64,000 nucleotides of DNA from NCBI GenBank assembly GCA_036971715.1, contig JAVHJL010000001.1, forward strand, positions 4,650,001 through 4,714,000. The letters run 5' to 3'. The translations under genes and the position numbers were made by a program. A model generated the notes under the pieces. The model worked only from the letters and a program-made list of their open reading frames with translations. It did no database searches and had not been told where the DNA came from. Source of the stretch: Arthrobotrys musiformis. Lineage: Eukaryota > Ascomycota > Orbiliomycetes > Orbiliales > Orbiliaceae. Numbering within the stretch: the first letter of the stretch is position 1; each line of letters starts with the position of its first letter. Positions 32,901-45,018 of this stretch are shown piece after piece.

Positions 32901-34352
32901 ATCAACAGCTGGAACATCAACGAGGGCCGAGACTATCAACACTACCAAGAAATACACCGCAAGCACAGCCATATTGATGCGGGATCTAAGGAAGCACCAA
33001 CTATAGCAATTTCATCTGATGGGAAAGTGATTATCTCAGGGCCCGGCGACATAAATATTGAATTATGGAACGTAACTGGCGACCTTCAAAAGGAGTTTAT
33101 AGGTCATAGTGGCAAGGTAACATGCATAATATGCGCCCCGGATAATACGCGGATCCTATCCGGAGATAAAGATGGTATAATCAGAATATGGGATATTGAA
33201 ACAGGAAGGCTTGAAAGAGTATTGAACCACGATGGCGGAGCCCCCATTGTGGCAATAGCCGTTTCCCAAGGCGGGGAGATAGTTTCAGCGAGCAGTGGCA
33301 GATTCGGAACTCTCAAGGTTTGGAATGCTACAGGCGAGATTCAAAAAACTTTTAAGAGTCGTCAGAATGGTACAGATTGTGTAGCCTTTTCGCCAGATTG
33401 TGAGCATATAGTCTCTGGAGGCTCTGACAATGTCAAATTATGGAGCGTGGCAGACGATTTCCAAGGCGAGAATGGAGAAGAGTTGGACGATATTGCCTCA
33501 TTGGACTTCTCCCCAGCTAGTGGGAAAATCGTCTTAGGGTCTTCCCGTGGAGTGATAAGTCTGTGGGATATACCGGGGACTTTTCAGGCAGCGTTCAAAG
33601 CTCACTTAGAGAGCATATCTTGCGTGGTCTTTTCACCGGATAGCAAATTGATTGCTTCAGGAGCTGGGTCTGGTGGTGGCTCTATTAAATTATGGACCAT
33701 TACCGGTGACCTGGAAAAGGCAATTTTAGGGAATTTGTATGCACCTGTAAGATGGATAGCTTTCTCGCCAGACGGTACAAAAATCGTCTCGACATATGAG
33801 ACGAGTATAAAGGTATGGAACATCACAGGAGAACTTTACAGAACGATCGAAGTTAGTGGGGGGTGGGTAACACGAGGAGTCTTTTCTCCTGACGAGAAGT
33901 ACTTCGTATTGCGGTATGGGGCGCCTGCCGATGTAATGCTTTGGGACTCTTCTGAGTTACTGGCAGACCGAGGATATATTCGTACTAGGGTTTCTAGGTT
34001 CTTTAAGCCCAGCGCGAGGCGGAAATTCGGCTTGAGGTACTACTTGGATCTGGAGGTACTGGGAGTATCCGAAGATAGCAAACACGTTATCACCAATTAT
34101 TGTCTACTGCAAATCGACACTCGTGATGGAGAACATCAGGTAATGGGATACGAGCACCTAAAGCAGTTTCGAGTGGAAGATTCTCGCATCTATTACGGGG
34201 CAGTTCCGGTATTACACCTCCCACGCGAGATACTTTCCCTCAAGGTCATTAATGTCATCAAAGGTAACCATATTGTTTTTGCGTTGTCGAGTGGCCGGCC
34301 CCTATACCTCAATATTGATCGAGAAAATTTAGCCTCGACCCTTAAAGCTTAA
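29960..34352 (+). CDS. NOD-like receptor: sesA-like N-terminus, NACHT, WD40 (one frameshift)
   Basis: Fungal STAND receptor of the kind that controls heterokaryon incompatibility and non-self responses. Exon 1 (29960-30602) begins MSGIGEASLILGLISSIITV, matching sesA-type N-terminal domains. It ends with a Gly/Asn/Gln-rich repeat (GSGAQNVNTGTGVQNNNNST) resembling amyloid signalling motifs. After a 61-nt intron (30603-30663) the NACHT domain has Walker A GGAGKGKT (about residues 285-292) and Walker B IIIDALDECQ. A single-base frame change lies in the T-run at 30954-30957: TYF should be followed by FCQNADYQLNN, but that is in the next frame. After a 61-nt intron at 32267-32327, about eleven WD40 blades follow (DVAFSPNGEKMASVST, CVAFSPDCEHIVSGGSDN). 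WD40s are probable ligand-sensing repeats. Without the frameshift the protein would be about 1,400 residues. The gene may be a pseudogene, or the deletion may be a sequence error. Confidence 0.85.
31956..31976 (+). repeat. Dispersed GGGAACGAGAC motif copy inside NLR coding sequence
   Basis: gtgaggctgggaacgagacc. It lies in frame between the NACHT and WD40 parts and encodes GEAGNET. Confidence 0.65.
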
Positions 34353-34998
34353 GAAAGCTATATTGTTATTAGTGTGGCTCTTCATAAATACTACTTATTC
34401 TATTTTGGTTGGCTGGATGTCTGATAAAGGACTGTCGGGCTGTCCTATGTCGAGTTTGTCTATTTATATTGTTGGGATGAAGAGGTTTCAACAGTAACAC
34501 GCCCTTTCTAGCCTGCAGAAGCCCGTAGAGGAATTTCGCAGACTTGGGAGTCAGCTTGGAGGTAACTTAAAGGCTCTGTAACAGGCTTGAGCGCCTTAGT
34601 GTAACTAAAACAAGACCGTAAATCGACTTGCGTCTCCAGCTTCAACTCGTAAGTGTGCTGGTTACTCGTACAGGTATTTACCAAGGTTGTATATAAAGGA
34701 CGTCCGGGCCTTTGAACTTCAAAGCCATTTGTACTAGAGCATCACCTTTGCTGCGCCTCCAACATAATAGTAGGCGCTCTATTCTATACCAAGACTATTC
34801 TATACCGACGTTTAATAATGAAAATTCCGTGAGCCTCATCAAGGAGTTATAAAAACCAAAACTAGCTAGAAGTAAAATATATTTGTGTTGATATTGGTTT
34901 TTATTAAACTGTTTTGTTCTACAGATAATCTAAATACTCGTCTAATATTCTAGCGGATTATTCCAGCTGTTTTCTGTTCTCCTGCAAGGGTGTAATCT
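34353..34998. other. Intergenic with a dispersed-repeat copy
   Basis: No gene seen. It contains the first copy of a repeat shared with 56526-56690, listed separately. Confidence 0.35.
34527..34690 (+). repeat. Dispersed ~160-bp repeat, copy 1
   Basis: Aligns along its length to 56526-56690 in the same orientation. Shared words include atttcgcagacttg, gccttagt, ccgtaaatcgacttgc and caactcgtaagt. I estimate roughly 70-75% identity by eye. The differences look enriched in transitions. Confidence 0.6.
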
Positions 34999-34999
34999 G

Positions 35000-35530
35000 T
35001 AGCCACCACGGGAAACATGTACAACTTATTGAAATCAGCACTATGAAGTACTTTGAAGGGTTTGGGTGAGATTAAGTTGTATCTATAGAATCCCAAGCAA
35101 CAACAGACGCTAAAGATACAACCTGCTAAAATAGAATCCTTATTGAAATCGTTGGGGGAAAATTCCATACAACCTGTTGAAATCACGCCCGCATGCATAC
35201 AGCTTGTTGAATTCGACTCTGTATAGAGCCTGTTGAGGTTAAGCTCGTACACAGCCCGTTGAAGTCAAATCCTTGGGAGGTCTATTGGGACTAAGCGCCA
35301 ATACGGCTCGTTGAAATCAAAATTCTGATAAGGCTTGTTGAAATCGAATCCCTATACGGGTTATTGAAGTCAAAACCGTATAAGGCCTGTCGAGACCAAA
35401 CCTAGGTACGCTTATTGAAATCAACGTCGCATACAGCCCATTGAAGTCGAGCCTGCATACAAGCTGTTGAGATCAAATTGTCATACGCCTGTTGAAATCA
35501 AAGCCAGATAAAACCGTCGAACTCAAACTT
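35000..35530. repeat. Degenerate 26-bp minisatellite array
   Basis: On the minus strand, units of about 26 bases with the core GACTTCAACAGGCTGTAT follow one another for some 14 copies. For example, three adjacent minus-strand units read GATCTCAACAGCTTGTATgc, GACTTCAATGGGCTGTATgc and GATTTCAATAAGCGTACcta. Most differences between units are transitions. The 26-base period is not a multiple of three, so this is not a coding repeat. Confidence 0.75.
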
Positions 35531-36252
35531 CATCCATCAAAAAGTTCCTCCTACATACTTGATCCTCCTGGGAAACCGCCACGGAAGGACTCAAAAGTAG
35601 GATGTCAGACCGATAAAACCGAACAAAACCGATGCATAACTCCATTGCTCGCCCTTGGGCGATATCAACGCCCGCGCAAGAGGTATTTGGGTACATGGAT
35701 GGGGATACCTCGAGACTACTGAAGTACATACTCCACGCTAGTTTTAAAAATTAGCGATGGAGTCAACGGCCACTCGCTGAGGGTTCGGATGTAATCCGAC
35801 CCCGAACCACGCTAGGTCACCTAGGTATTTGATTCTCTGGCCGAGCTTTCGAAAAGCTGGCCGCGGGGAGGTCCATTCCTTCCGGTAGAACCGGCAGTAG
35901 GGCATATTTTAGCCTCTGGGGCCCTAGGAGCGCCCATACGTCAGCCGCGAGGTGTAGCCGCCCTCGACTCAAGGATATTTCATATCCTGGAGGAGAGCAG
36001 CCGGCAACCACACATGCCACAGACCGGGCGCAACTGCCACGGTACCCCGACTCATTTTCGCACCGGTGATTGCGTCTCCGCAAACCACACACCTATTTAG
36101 AGTGCGACGGGAGGAGGTGCTGGTATTGGGCTGTCCGCTAGAGCGGAGGCAGCAGAACGCGAAGAATAAAGTGAAACCGCACTGTCGGAATAAGGATACG
36201 CATTAGCTCATTTATTCATGACTTCGTCCTTCGGCGTTTTGCGACCCCCCAG
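35531..36252. other. Repeat-rich intergenic DNA
   Basis: No supported gene. A minus-strand frame at 35817-36092 is Cys-rich and Arg-rich at its N-terminus but has no recognisable domain. Confidence 0.25.
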
Positions 36253-36286
36253 CCCCACATATGGGGCATGGGGATACAGGCTGTAC
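36253..36286 (+). repeat. Palindrome-rich repeat, copy 1 (partial)
   Basis: Shares catatggggcatggggatac and the following aggctgtac with the copy at 36873, but stops before the ggggatttaaa part. Confidence 0.6.
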
Positions 36287-36727
36287 CCTACGATTCGGCC
36301 CAGCAACCCCGTCCCCCACTTTTACCATCTTCGTCGCTCTTGGAACCTCAAGGTTTCTACCATTCTTTCTCTTATTCGTACCGTTGCCGTTATGGTTACG
36401 CCCCGGGGGATCTTCTGCTCTTTTGGCCTTCTTCTTCCCTTTTGTTCCCCTTTTATATTCTAATTAAAATATTGGGCTGCTTCGGAATCTCCTTATTCTG
36501 CTCGCCTCGAGTTCTCAAATCGTATCTCCTGTTGCTTTCACCTGGGCCGGTCCCGGCTAGGGGTGTAGCAACATCCTTCGCTCCCGATTCTTCGCTCTTG
36601 AACTTTCCTTAGGAGGTTCCTAAAACCTCCATGCTAGCCCATACCCTGTATTCTGATATTTCTGCTTGAGCTTCCCGGCGCCACCCTTCTCTTCCCTCTT
36701 CCCCCTTCTCGCTTTCCACCACCCGCA

Positions 36728-36790
36728 CCCCGCATATTGGGCACGGGGATACAGGCTGTGCGGCGGGGGATTTAAAAACCCCCACGCCGA
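36728..36790 (+). repeat. Palindrome-rich repeat, copy 2
   Basis: A 63-base unit: ccccgcatattgggcacggg, then gatacaggctgtgcggcg, then ggggatttaaaaaccccc, ending acgccg. The middle is self-complementary (ggggatttaaaaacccc) and could form a hairpin. Confidence 0.65.
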
Positions 36791-36872
36791 CCGGCACCAC
36801 AAGTTACGATACTTGTCTCTCTGTTCCTATGCACCGCCCCCTCCAGACTCCTCCTCCCGCACGGCCATCACA

Positions 36873-36935
36873 CCCCGCATATGGGGCATGGGGATACAGG
36901 CTGTACGGCAGGGGATTTAAAATCCCCATGCCGGC
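36873..36935 (+). repeat. Palindrome-rich repeat, copy 3
   Basis: Near-identical to the copy at 36728: ccccgcatatggggcatggg, gatacaggctgtacggca, and a perfect palindrome ggggatttaaaatcccc followed by atgccgg. Confidence 0.65.
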
Positions 36936-37649
36936 ATCGCATAGAACTGCAATTGCCTTGGGATAATCCCACCCTATCAGCCTTTGTCCCCTCGGAAAGA
37001 AGACACCTGTGCAGAGATATTGGTATCGAAAGTGATGCCTTCGTTCTACCGGAAATCGAAATATTCAAAGCGGGGTACACCCCTCAGTTTGTGGAAGTCA
37101 GATCCTCTGGTACGTGTGATCGCTCCCATGAGTCTGTCGGTTCGGCACGCCCGTGTTAATTACGGGCGGCCGCGGGGAAGGTTGCAAAGGGGCGAAGGGG
37201 AGGGATCGCGTCCCAGTCCCCCAATCGAGATTCAATCTCTGCGTAGAGGGTATGTGTGAGCGCCAAACCATGTTTTGTCGGGGTCCGACGTTTTTATGGC
37301 GTTTGAATAGTGGATTTTGCCGTCGGGGCCTCAGACGGTAGGTCCCCGCTCCAGAAGGGACTGTTACAGATGTAACAACTTGCTGTCCCTTGGATATTTA
37401 TTATGTTCCATGCTTTATATGGATTTCTGGTGGCGGGGGCTCTAATTAAGCTGGGGGTTCTTGAGTCATGTTTCTCCGAAGGTGTCTTCGGAACCGATGT
37501 GGTTTTCGCATTCCCACTGTAGGTATATGATGAGGAGGGCTTGATCAAGCAAGGACCGTTGATATGTTCGAAATTTTTCGGTTGCGGAAGGGGAGACTTT
37601 GCATTCGTCGGCGAGGAGGGGTCATGTTTATATGACCCATCAGCTGGTA

Positions 37650-38070
37650 GTACGACATGGGTCTATTTTACGGGGATGGGATGCGTCCCAATCCCCACAG
37701 AGCATCGGATTGACTAGTCGGTACCGTACTTGTTGCAGCCGCGCCGCCGCGCCGGTAGCCACATGGGGTCTACCGTACGGCGATATCGCGGAAACACCGC
37801 CCCACTGTGGGCTGGGGGTGGGACGCATCCCGAACCCCAAAGGATATGGCATGAGCCAACCGTCGCTCTTGTCGCGGCCGACCGCCGGCATCCACATGGG
37901 GTCTGCCGCACGGCGATATCTGCGGCACCACCCGCGTTGAGCGAGGGGGCGGGATGTACCCCGACCCCCAGAGACCATCAAAAGCGCTATTATGTAGTAC
38001 CCACATGGGCCTACCGGTACCCCTTTGTGACGTCTAGATACGAGACCAGGTCTACCGTACGGCGATGTCG
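37650..38070 (+). repeat. Tandem array of ~106-133-bp units
   Basis: The word acatggg(g)tcta/tg recurs at 37655, 37761, 37894 and 38003. Two units continue as taccgtacggcgatatc or tgccgcacggcgatatc. Each unit also carries a second block of gggatgcgtcccaatcccc type (gggatgcgtccc, gggacgcatccc, gggatgtacccc). Spacing varies from 106 to 133 bases. The end of the array merges with a copy of the tgtgacgtct...cgagac motif (38027-38049). Confidence 0.65.
38027..38049 (+). repeat. Diverged dispersed motif copy
   Basis: tgtgacgtctagatacgaga. Compare tgtgacgtctgggaacgaga at 60951; differs at three positions. Confidence 0.5.
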
Positions 38071-41000
38071 GTAGACGCATGAAACGTAGTTGCGATTTTT
38101 CGCTAGGATCGGGATCAGGTCAATATTCGCACTCGTAAATGTTTCTGGACTTCGTGGTGTGTACGTCCTGTCCCTGCTTCGGCGGTCATCTCATCCCAAT
38201 AGTCTGGACCAGGCCGCGGTAACTTGAAACCTTCGTAGAGATGCTTAGTTAGAATACGGTTCATGAGTTTGAATTATATAACTTTGACTTTACCCAGTCT
38301 CTAATTGCAAGCTCAAAGCGAGAGCAGCAAACTTACTTGCTGCCTCAGCACCACATGGCCTGATCCTACGTCCCAAGGACGATGGTTATATATTTAGAGC
38401 TCGGCTGGAGTCAGCACCTTGTTTGCTTCGATGCGTGTCTGAAATTTATACCCCCAGCGAGAGAGGTACCGGCCCAGGTAGGGTTTTGCGGTATCATATG
38501 TATGTATAATCGGTCATACCCGAGCCAATAGAGCCGTTATGGAGAATGCTACCTTGCTTGTGGCTACCTACCTAGCCGGCTGGAAGAGCTGAGCGTAGAT
38601 AGGTAGGTAGGTATCTTCAACAGGTTTCCTGTGTGCCGGTTACCGTCGATAATGCAGGGTGCATCATGAAGCGTGACGTCATTCTAGTTATGGCCTAGCA
38701 CCTTAGAGTTGTGTCATTACATTTTTGAACGCTCGAGGAAGATCCTTGTCTTCGTGGCACGCTCTTTCCCATCCTGGATATAAATAATGGAGTCGGAGCT
38801 TAGTCTAGAGGCCACGATCCGCGTGCAGTGGGCCCACCAGGCTAGCTAGAGCTTCTAGACGCGAGATAGATGTTAGATATCCTCCAGTTTAAAGGTTAGC
38901 TATAGATAGGATTATTTGTCTCGTCGCTAAACTCCTCAACTTGTGGGATTATCTACTTACTTAAATAGCTTCCGATGGGTTGCTATTTATATATTTTGAT
39001 GCATCCGTTCTATGAGAGATTAGGTGATTGAGTGACCCACTACCGGGATGATTTATCACCTGAGTATGGAATACCCGAAGTAATATGAGAATTTATGGGT
39101 CTAGAGCCGTTAGCTTAGGCCTGATCAAGAAGAGGGTGTTGAGAAGCAAGTCGGAGGTGAAGATGTTTAGATACTCACGTAGAGATGACCAGGTTGTTGG
39201 TTTGTTTGTTATTGAAACACGAATATATAGCTGTGACGATGAGGTTGTTGTGACACGTCGAGAGTTGGCTAAGCTGAAACTGCTCCTGTGTGAGAGATGC
39301 GCTTTATCAATGAAAAAGAATTCGTCGAAAAGCTGTCCACAACATCGACGAGCTCTCAGCTGGATATTGAGGCGCCTAGGCCTAGGCCTTAGAATTAGCT
39401 TTCCATCGGAGTTGTTGGTGCATGCCTTCTCTAGCTCATTATCGATGAAGAGTTTGTATAGCAGATTGTTAAGGGAGGCCCTTTAGACCATCCCTCGACA
39501 TCCTTCGCATCGGGCTCGAGGCTGCTATAGCTCGAACCGTCTCTGTGCAGGGGACATGCTCTGGGCCATGGGTGTTTCGATGATGGCATCAATTCGTGAT
39601 TGTTTTGAAGGGGCTGTAAGATTTCCTAGGTAGGAGGTGAGATGAAAGAAGGAGAGAGAGAAGAGAAACAGAAGAGCTGGAGCGGGGTGGTTTTGTGGGT
39701 GGGCTCAGCTGCGGCGGGTATGAGCTCGGTAGAAATATAGTTGTTTTCGTGGGACCACAGTCCCGATCCTGGACTATAGAGCCCACCAATTAATTAGAAA
39801 TAACGGACGGGTAACTAATCCATTGCCAACAGCTTGAATCTGCAACCCAGGACTAAGCTTCAATACACCTCAACAGAGATTAGACCAATAAGGAACCGAT
39901 TTGTCGCCGGGGGTGGATGTGTTTATCTGTTATATTTTACGGCATTTCCTGGAACATCCCGGCAGCTTTCTACACCTTGATATGAAGCCAAATTTTAGAG
40001 GTCTGCAGTTAATGGTAAAATCCAGACAGCTATTAAGTAGTTACGTGTCCCTGGGTATAGTATGTGGATTAGTATAAATAGAATCTCTCGTGAATATATA
40101 GCTTCTGTTGATTCTTGCTGTAGGTTTCAAGATGTGAGCGCGTATGTATATGCGGATCGATATCTAATTTTGTGCCTCAAACGGGCACAAAAAGCGCCTT
40201 CATTCTATAGGGACGTTGAGCGGATCGATTGCTAGAGCTTCCGTCTGTGTGGGAGACCGCGAGGAATCCAGAGTCATTGCTAGAATAGTGCATCCGAGCT
40301 ACAGGGACAGGGACAGGGACAGGGAGGTGTATAAGACGTCTAACACGGCGGTATATAGGTAGTAAGTAGGCCAAGAGTTCGATAATGAGCCGGCCCTATG
40401 CTATTGGGCAATTGGGTTATAGAATTGTTAACATGTTTTATTCCTTGTCTGGGAATTAGACGCACGTAGGGGGATCGAGTGGTCGATCGTTACCAAGATC
40501 GGTCGAAATTCCCTTTTTAGAAGGAAGGCGAGGTGGTACAATCTGCATGCACGCATGCATGACGCTCCGTTAGTTAGCTGAAGTATGAGTCAAAGACCCC
40601 AACCAGCTCAAAGAACAATTGAAGAGACAAATATATACTTAGTAGTCTCCCGGCCAGGATACCCATAGTGGGTGAATAGTGCAAATATGAAAGAAGCACT
40701 ATTCATAGGCATTTTTGTAGAAGCCTGAAAACAGACTAGTCGACTGAAGATTAATAATATTATAATGTAGATGTCAAGTTTGGGGGACATACCTATTAAG
40801 CTTTAATACAAGCTGTATGGATTCTTAAGATCTTTGCGAAAGTACCTCTAGTCATACCGGATTCAAGGCTAAATCATACCTAGATCTAGCTGGAGCGGCC
40901 GCGCATATATATAATCCCATATCACACTCCCAATATGAGTAACATTGCCATTGGCCTCGAATCCATTGCCACAGTGTTTATATAATCACAAACCATAGTT

Positions 41001-44000
41001 CTGTAAGGCCTTTTAATCTGCGTACATCGCACGAATAGGCATGACACTCCCATGTCAATATAGCAAGTTGTTTGGTAATTTTTGTGACCGAATGTGAGTA
41101 ACCTTTAGCCCAGATACAGTAGCATTTGGTTTACGAGATAACCTTAGCCTGGTATATTCCAGATATAGAAACCCTAGGATAGGCAGATGGGTGCATTAGC
41201 CCCAAGTTCGGCTATGATACGTGGATGGTTTGCGGAATGGCTTAAGAACGTTCGAACGGGATTAAAATGTTTTATCGAGGGCTTTGGTAGAAGGGATGCA
41301 TAAATTCTTAAAAAAAGGCGGAAGTGGAGGTGCTAGAGCAAGTGAGACAAAAAAAAGGAAAGAAAAAGAGAGGAAAGAAAGAAATTCAACCTACAGAATG
41401 CCAATATATTCATATACCCGGTTTCTTTTCCGCAGCCTAGGTAGCACGCACGGTGAAGCTGGCGAATATTGAAAGGTAGTTTCAAAGGTTTGTTGAAATT
41501 CCGGCGGATAAGTTTTCTATCCCGGGATGATAGTCCATCCTAAGATCGACGAGATAATGAGGATCCAAAATTCAAGATACCTTAAGGTATACCCTTGATA
41601 GGAATACAGCTAATGCTATAGTGCCTAAGGTATTCCACCAGGACTAGTAATGTTGATATTTGGCGAGCCCAGCCATGGCGTGGAAGCGCCGGCTAGAACG
41701 TTGTATTTTGGCCGACGTTTCCAACACAAAGTAATTTAGCTTTACTTGGCCGGAAATTGCTCCGAGGCCAGGTTGATGGCCTCAAGTACCCTTTTGCTTA
41801 CGAGCCATCAAACCCGCCCCATCGTACATATAGTGATAACGCACAGGAGCTTCGAATTTTTCGTCGGAATCCGTAGCAGCATTTAGTTTGAGAAGTATCT
41901 GTCGAAGTCGGGATTCGAGGCTAGGTTAACGGTTTTCGGCAGTGTTTATCGATATCTTGTCGCATGCGCATGCGTGCAATACTCAGCTGAAAAAGGTAAG
42001 ACAACATCGACGTTTTTAGTTGTATAAATTCGTGGCAATGCATGGGTGGCTCAAACTCGGATGTTGAGGCCGGCTCCCGGAAAGTCGTGCTGAATATTTC
42101 TGAATCAACCCCAAGCTCAGGAACGAAAAGTCGAAGGATCCGTCTACTTGTATCAGTCAGAAGATCTAATGCCCATCCGTGTTTCGAGCGCATATGCATC
42201 GCTAGTTTCCTATATCTTCAAAATTTCTAACTATTTGTAGCAGTGACGGGGAAAGAGACTCGCAGCATGTCGCCAACAGCTGACGCATCAAATTTCCGGT
42301 AGCTATTTGCTTGGTAAAAAGTCATTACTTAAGCTTAAGCTTGGAAGCGAGATCCGAGTTGTGGTAGCTGTTCCTCGCGAGCTGCCCGGCTCGATATTAA
42401 ACTAGCATCGGCGGGCTACCCATGTGAGATCCCAAATATTCTGTAGGCACGGTGCCTAGCTAACGGATCCTACGTTAAACAGTTGTCCTAGGCCTCAGAT
42501 CAATGGCGTGGACTGGTTCGTTTGGCTGGCCGATAGGTTTGTCTATGGGTGAAGAATTGCTGGAGTTCCTCAGATCTGCAGAGACTCCACAGAGCTCATC
42601 ACAAATAGCTTGTATTGTCATGTGCACCGAGCTCCCTTTAATAGAATACTGCCTGTGAATAATACGGACTCCGCCTTATTTTGTGAGCCAAATACTGTTA
42701 CAAAGGGTCTCCTCACCCCGTGAAGTCTGTTGTATATCCTGTCTGTTGGGAGGATGGAAGTCTGAACGAAGAGAAGATCAACAAGGAAAGAAGACGTACG
42801 GTTGGCCATTCGATTGGTCGACACAAAACGCGAAACCTCATGTAGGCACATCCATGCCGAAAATCCAATAGAAAATGAGAAAAAACGCATATATTTGCGA
42901 TGGCTTGGTCTCGTTCCCAGCCTCGCCCACGATAGCTGAAGTTTATGTTGTCTTAGAATTCTCGCAGGTTTAAACAAAATTAAAGAAGCGAAATCAGAGT
43001 CTAGTTATATTCCTATTGACAACTAGACGCCAAGCTCAGCCTCGAGTACTAGGCGAACGTAAGCAATCAGACAACTGTAAGTACCTGTACATACAAGCCG
43101 TGCGTTCGGAAATCCCGTGCCTGCATTAATTCTCCACAGACCAGGTTTGCACGGAACACAAATCTAGTTTTCCACATATCCCACTCGCCCCGCGATGTAA
43201 AGCTGTCAAATACTCACTGGCTCAATTAAAACCATCGATCGAAGCGGCATTCACTATGCTCGAATTCGACTGATTTGGCTCTCCAGGGAAATCGTATACA
43301 TTTTATGATGATCGCGGTATTTACACACTATCAATCGGCGGGCTGTTCGGTCTGCGTCGGAAACGCGGGGTCACAACTTTGAGTCGAGGCTAGGTCCGAT
43401 ATACATATATGCGTGCTCTCATACGCTGACACCACAAAGGGGTACCGATACCCGGGCCACAACGCTATCACAGCGCAACTTTCCTACGTAGTGCATCTCC
43501 AGGCCGGCTTCGTGAGTAACATACATGCGGGCTACACTCTGGGAAAATCGGTACGGCCAATTGCACTCAATTGATATAAGCACAAACAGCTGCACAGCAT
43601 GTTAGCATTTCCAACGCCCCAACGCCCCACCGTCACCGCAGATACCTGCACAGGTTTACAAACTGGGCATAGGATAAGGCTCGAATTAATCAATTGAAAC
43701 CGATCCTTAACCCCCAAAACCTATCTCTCGGCGCCATACGCATACATGGAGGTAACCAACGACATGGCCTGCAGGGAGGGTAAAAGCCAACATCGGGATA
43801 TCCCCATAGTTATAAGAGGCTGACAACCCACCGCTGAATTCTAGGTCCCGTCCACCAAGACGATTTCGTCGCCTGTTGTGCACTACGCATACTATCCGGG
43901 ACATACCCGTGATTATAGGGTACACCACCACCACGGGTTGACTCCAAGGCCATCCTCAAAGACGCGAGAGGAGGCTCAAAGGTATAAAACAATACAACAA

Positions 44001-44080
44001 TATATATATATGGGATCTCGATATATCTTCTAGAATTCTGCGCCACTAATTAACACTACGGTACTAGCTATCTTGAAGTA
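38071..44080. other. Gene-poor region, 6 kb
   Basis: I find no gene I can support. The best frames are a basic 133-residue plus-strand frame at 39085-39486 and a 92-residue minus-strand frame at 41921-42199, which looks protein-like (LVFPELG-type hydrophobic stretch and mixed composition). Neither has domains or splice context. Small repeats include four acaggg units near 40301-40324 and inverted ctacctacctag/taggtaggtagg near 38564-38612. A 26-base exact match to the NLR coding sequence lies at 41117-41142. Dispersed-motif copies are noted separately. Confidence 0.3.
42906..42930 (-). repeat. Dispersed GGGAACGAGAC motif copy
   Basis: Reverse complement reads gtgggcgaggctgggaacga followed by gacca, near-identical to the NLR copy. 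Confidence 0.6.
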
Positions 44081-45018
44081 ATGGGTTCATATTTAGACAA
44101 CCCCCCCGCAGTTTATATCACGAGAAAACCTGATCAACGTTAGTTTAAACATTTACCCACGAGCTATAGCATTGTCTATGCCTGCTTCGAACCCGATCGC
44201 AAAGTTGACCAAACACACCATAACTCCCAGATTCGACCCAAGATGGCGCTCAACATCCTATCCATGCGGCTGCCTACGTCAATACCCATATTCCTGTTGT
44301 AAATAAGCCAGGAGTAAGACGCAGACGCGAAAGCGAGCGGTACAAGTGCCCATCCGCGTCCTGCCCTTTGTTCCTCTCAAACCTGCGAAAGCTTGGTGAT
44401 CACTGCCGGGATTCCCATCAAATTGCCATATTCCCATGTGGAAAGTGCGGTAGAAGAGCCTATCGCTATGACAATACCGTAGCCCACCAAAAAAGATGTC
44501 GAGCACTTCCACAATCGCCGCAACCACCAGTTCATATACCCTTCTCCGCGCCAGCGACCAATCCTTCCCCAGATTCGAATGATCCATTCGTCATACCTCA
44601 TACCTTCCAACCTGAACCAATCCAACAAGACCCTCGAAGTGGATTTAATTTCCTTGACATCGGAGGATATATCGAAGACAAAAGTGAGACCGAGACTAGT
44701 GCCATGGTGGTCGTTCTTCAGCCTCACTTACCTCGCCAGCAACCTTTGCATCGGGGCGTTGTCGGCGTCTCTAGCTCCACAGCCTTTAATCCGAACCCAC
44801 TATTCTCGGGTGCTTATTCAACTGTGGGGCGTGGAGTTCAGCGCCTCGCTACTACTTTCGAGCACCCCGAGGCGCTACTGGAGGAGTGCCGGTCAGAAGT
44901 CCAACACTTGCAAGTTACACATCTTGATTTGCATGATGGGATCGACGAATCTTTTGCTCAAGGGGACGCACAGGATTGTTTCATGCTGCTGGAGGATGCG
45001 TATGTCAAATTTTACTAA
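44081..45018 (+). CDS. Double zinc-finger protein A (C2H2 + C2HC)
   Basis: Exons 44081-44138 and 44231-45018 join in frame to 281 residues. The 92-nt intron is phase 1 and follows ...RKPDQ, the same place as in paralogue C (...RPDQ). The fingers lie at about residues 57-110. The first reads C-x4-C...H-x4-H (YKCPSASCPLFLSNLRKLGD, HCRDSH). The second is C-x2-C...H-x3-C (CGKCGRRAYRYDNTVAHQKR, ending C). The rest is Pro/Ser-rich with a short acidic C-terminus (FAQGDAQDCFMLLEDAYVKF) and lacks the tail found in paralogue D. Four members of this family occur between 44 and 60 kb. Nucleic-acid binding is likely from the fingers. The role is unknown. Confidence 0.72.

Noticed and set aside
34950..35252. 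100-codon minus-strand frame across the minisatellite
   Set aside because: The 26-base period is not a multiple of three, so the peptide is not a true repeat protein.
35000..38070. Possible CRISPR-like array from the regular repeats
   Set aside because: Repeats are adjacent and degenerate without unique spacers, and the genome is eukaryotic.
39085..39486. 133-codon plus-strand frame
   Set aside because: Very basic, Ser/Arg/Leu-biased, with no domains, no promoter-like features and no splice context in a repeat-rich stretch.
40301..40324. Four ACAGGG units resembling a telomeric repeat
   Set aside because: Fungal telomeres are usually TTAGGG, and the run is short and internal. Treated as a simple microsatellite.
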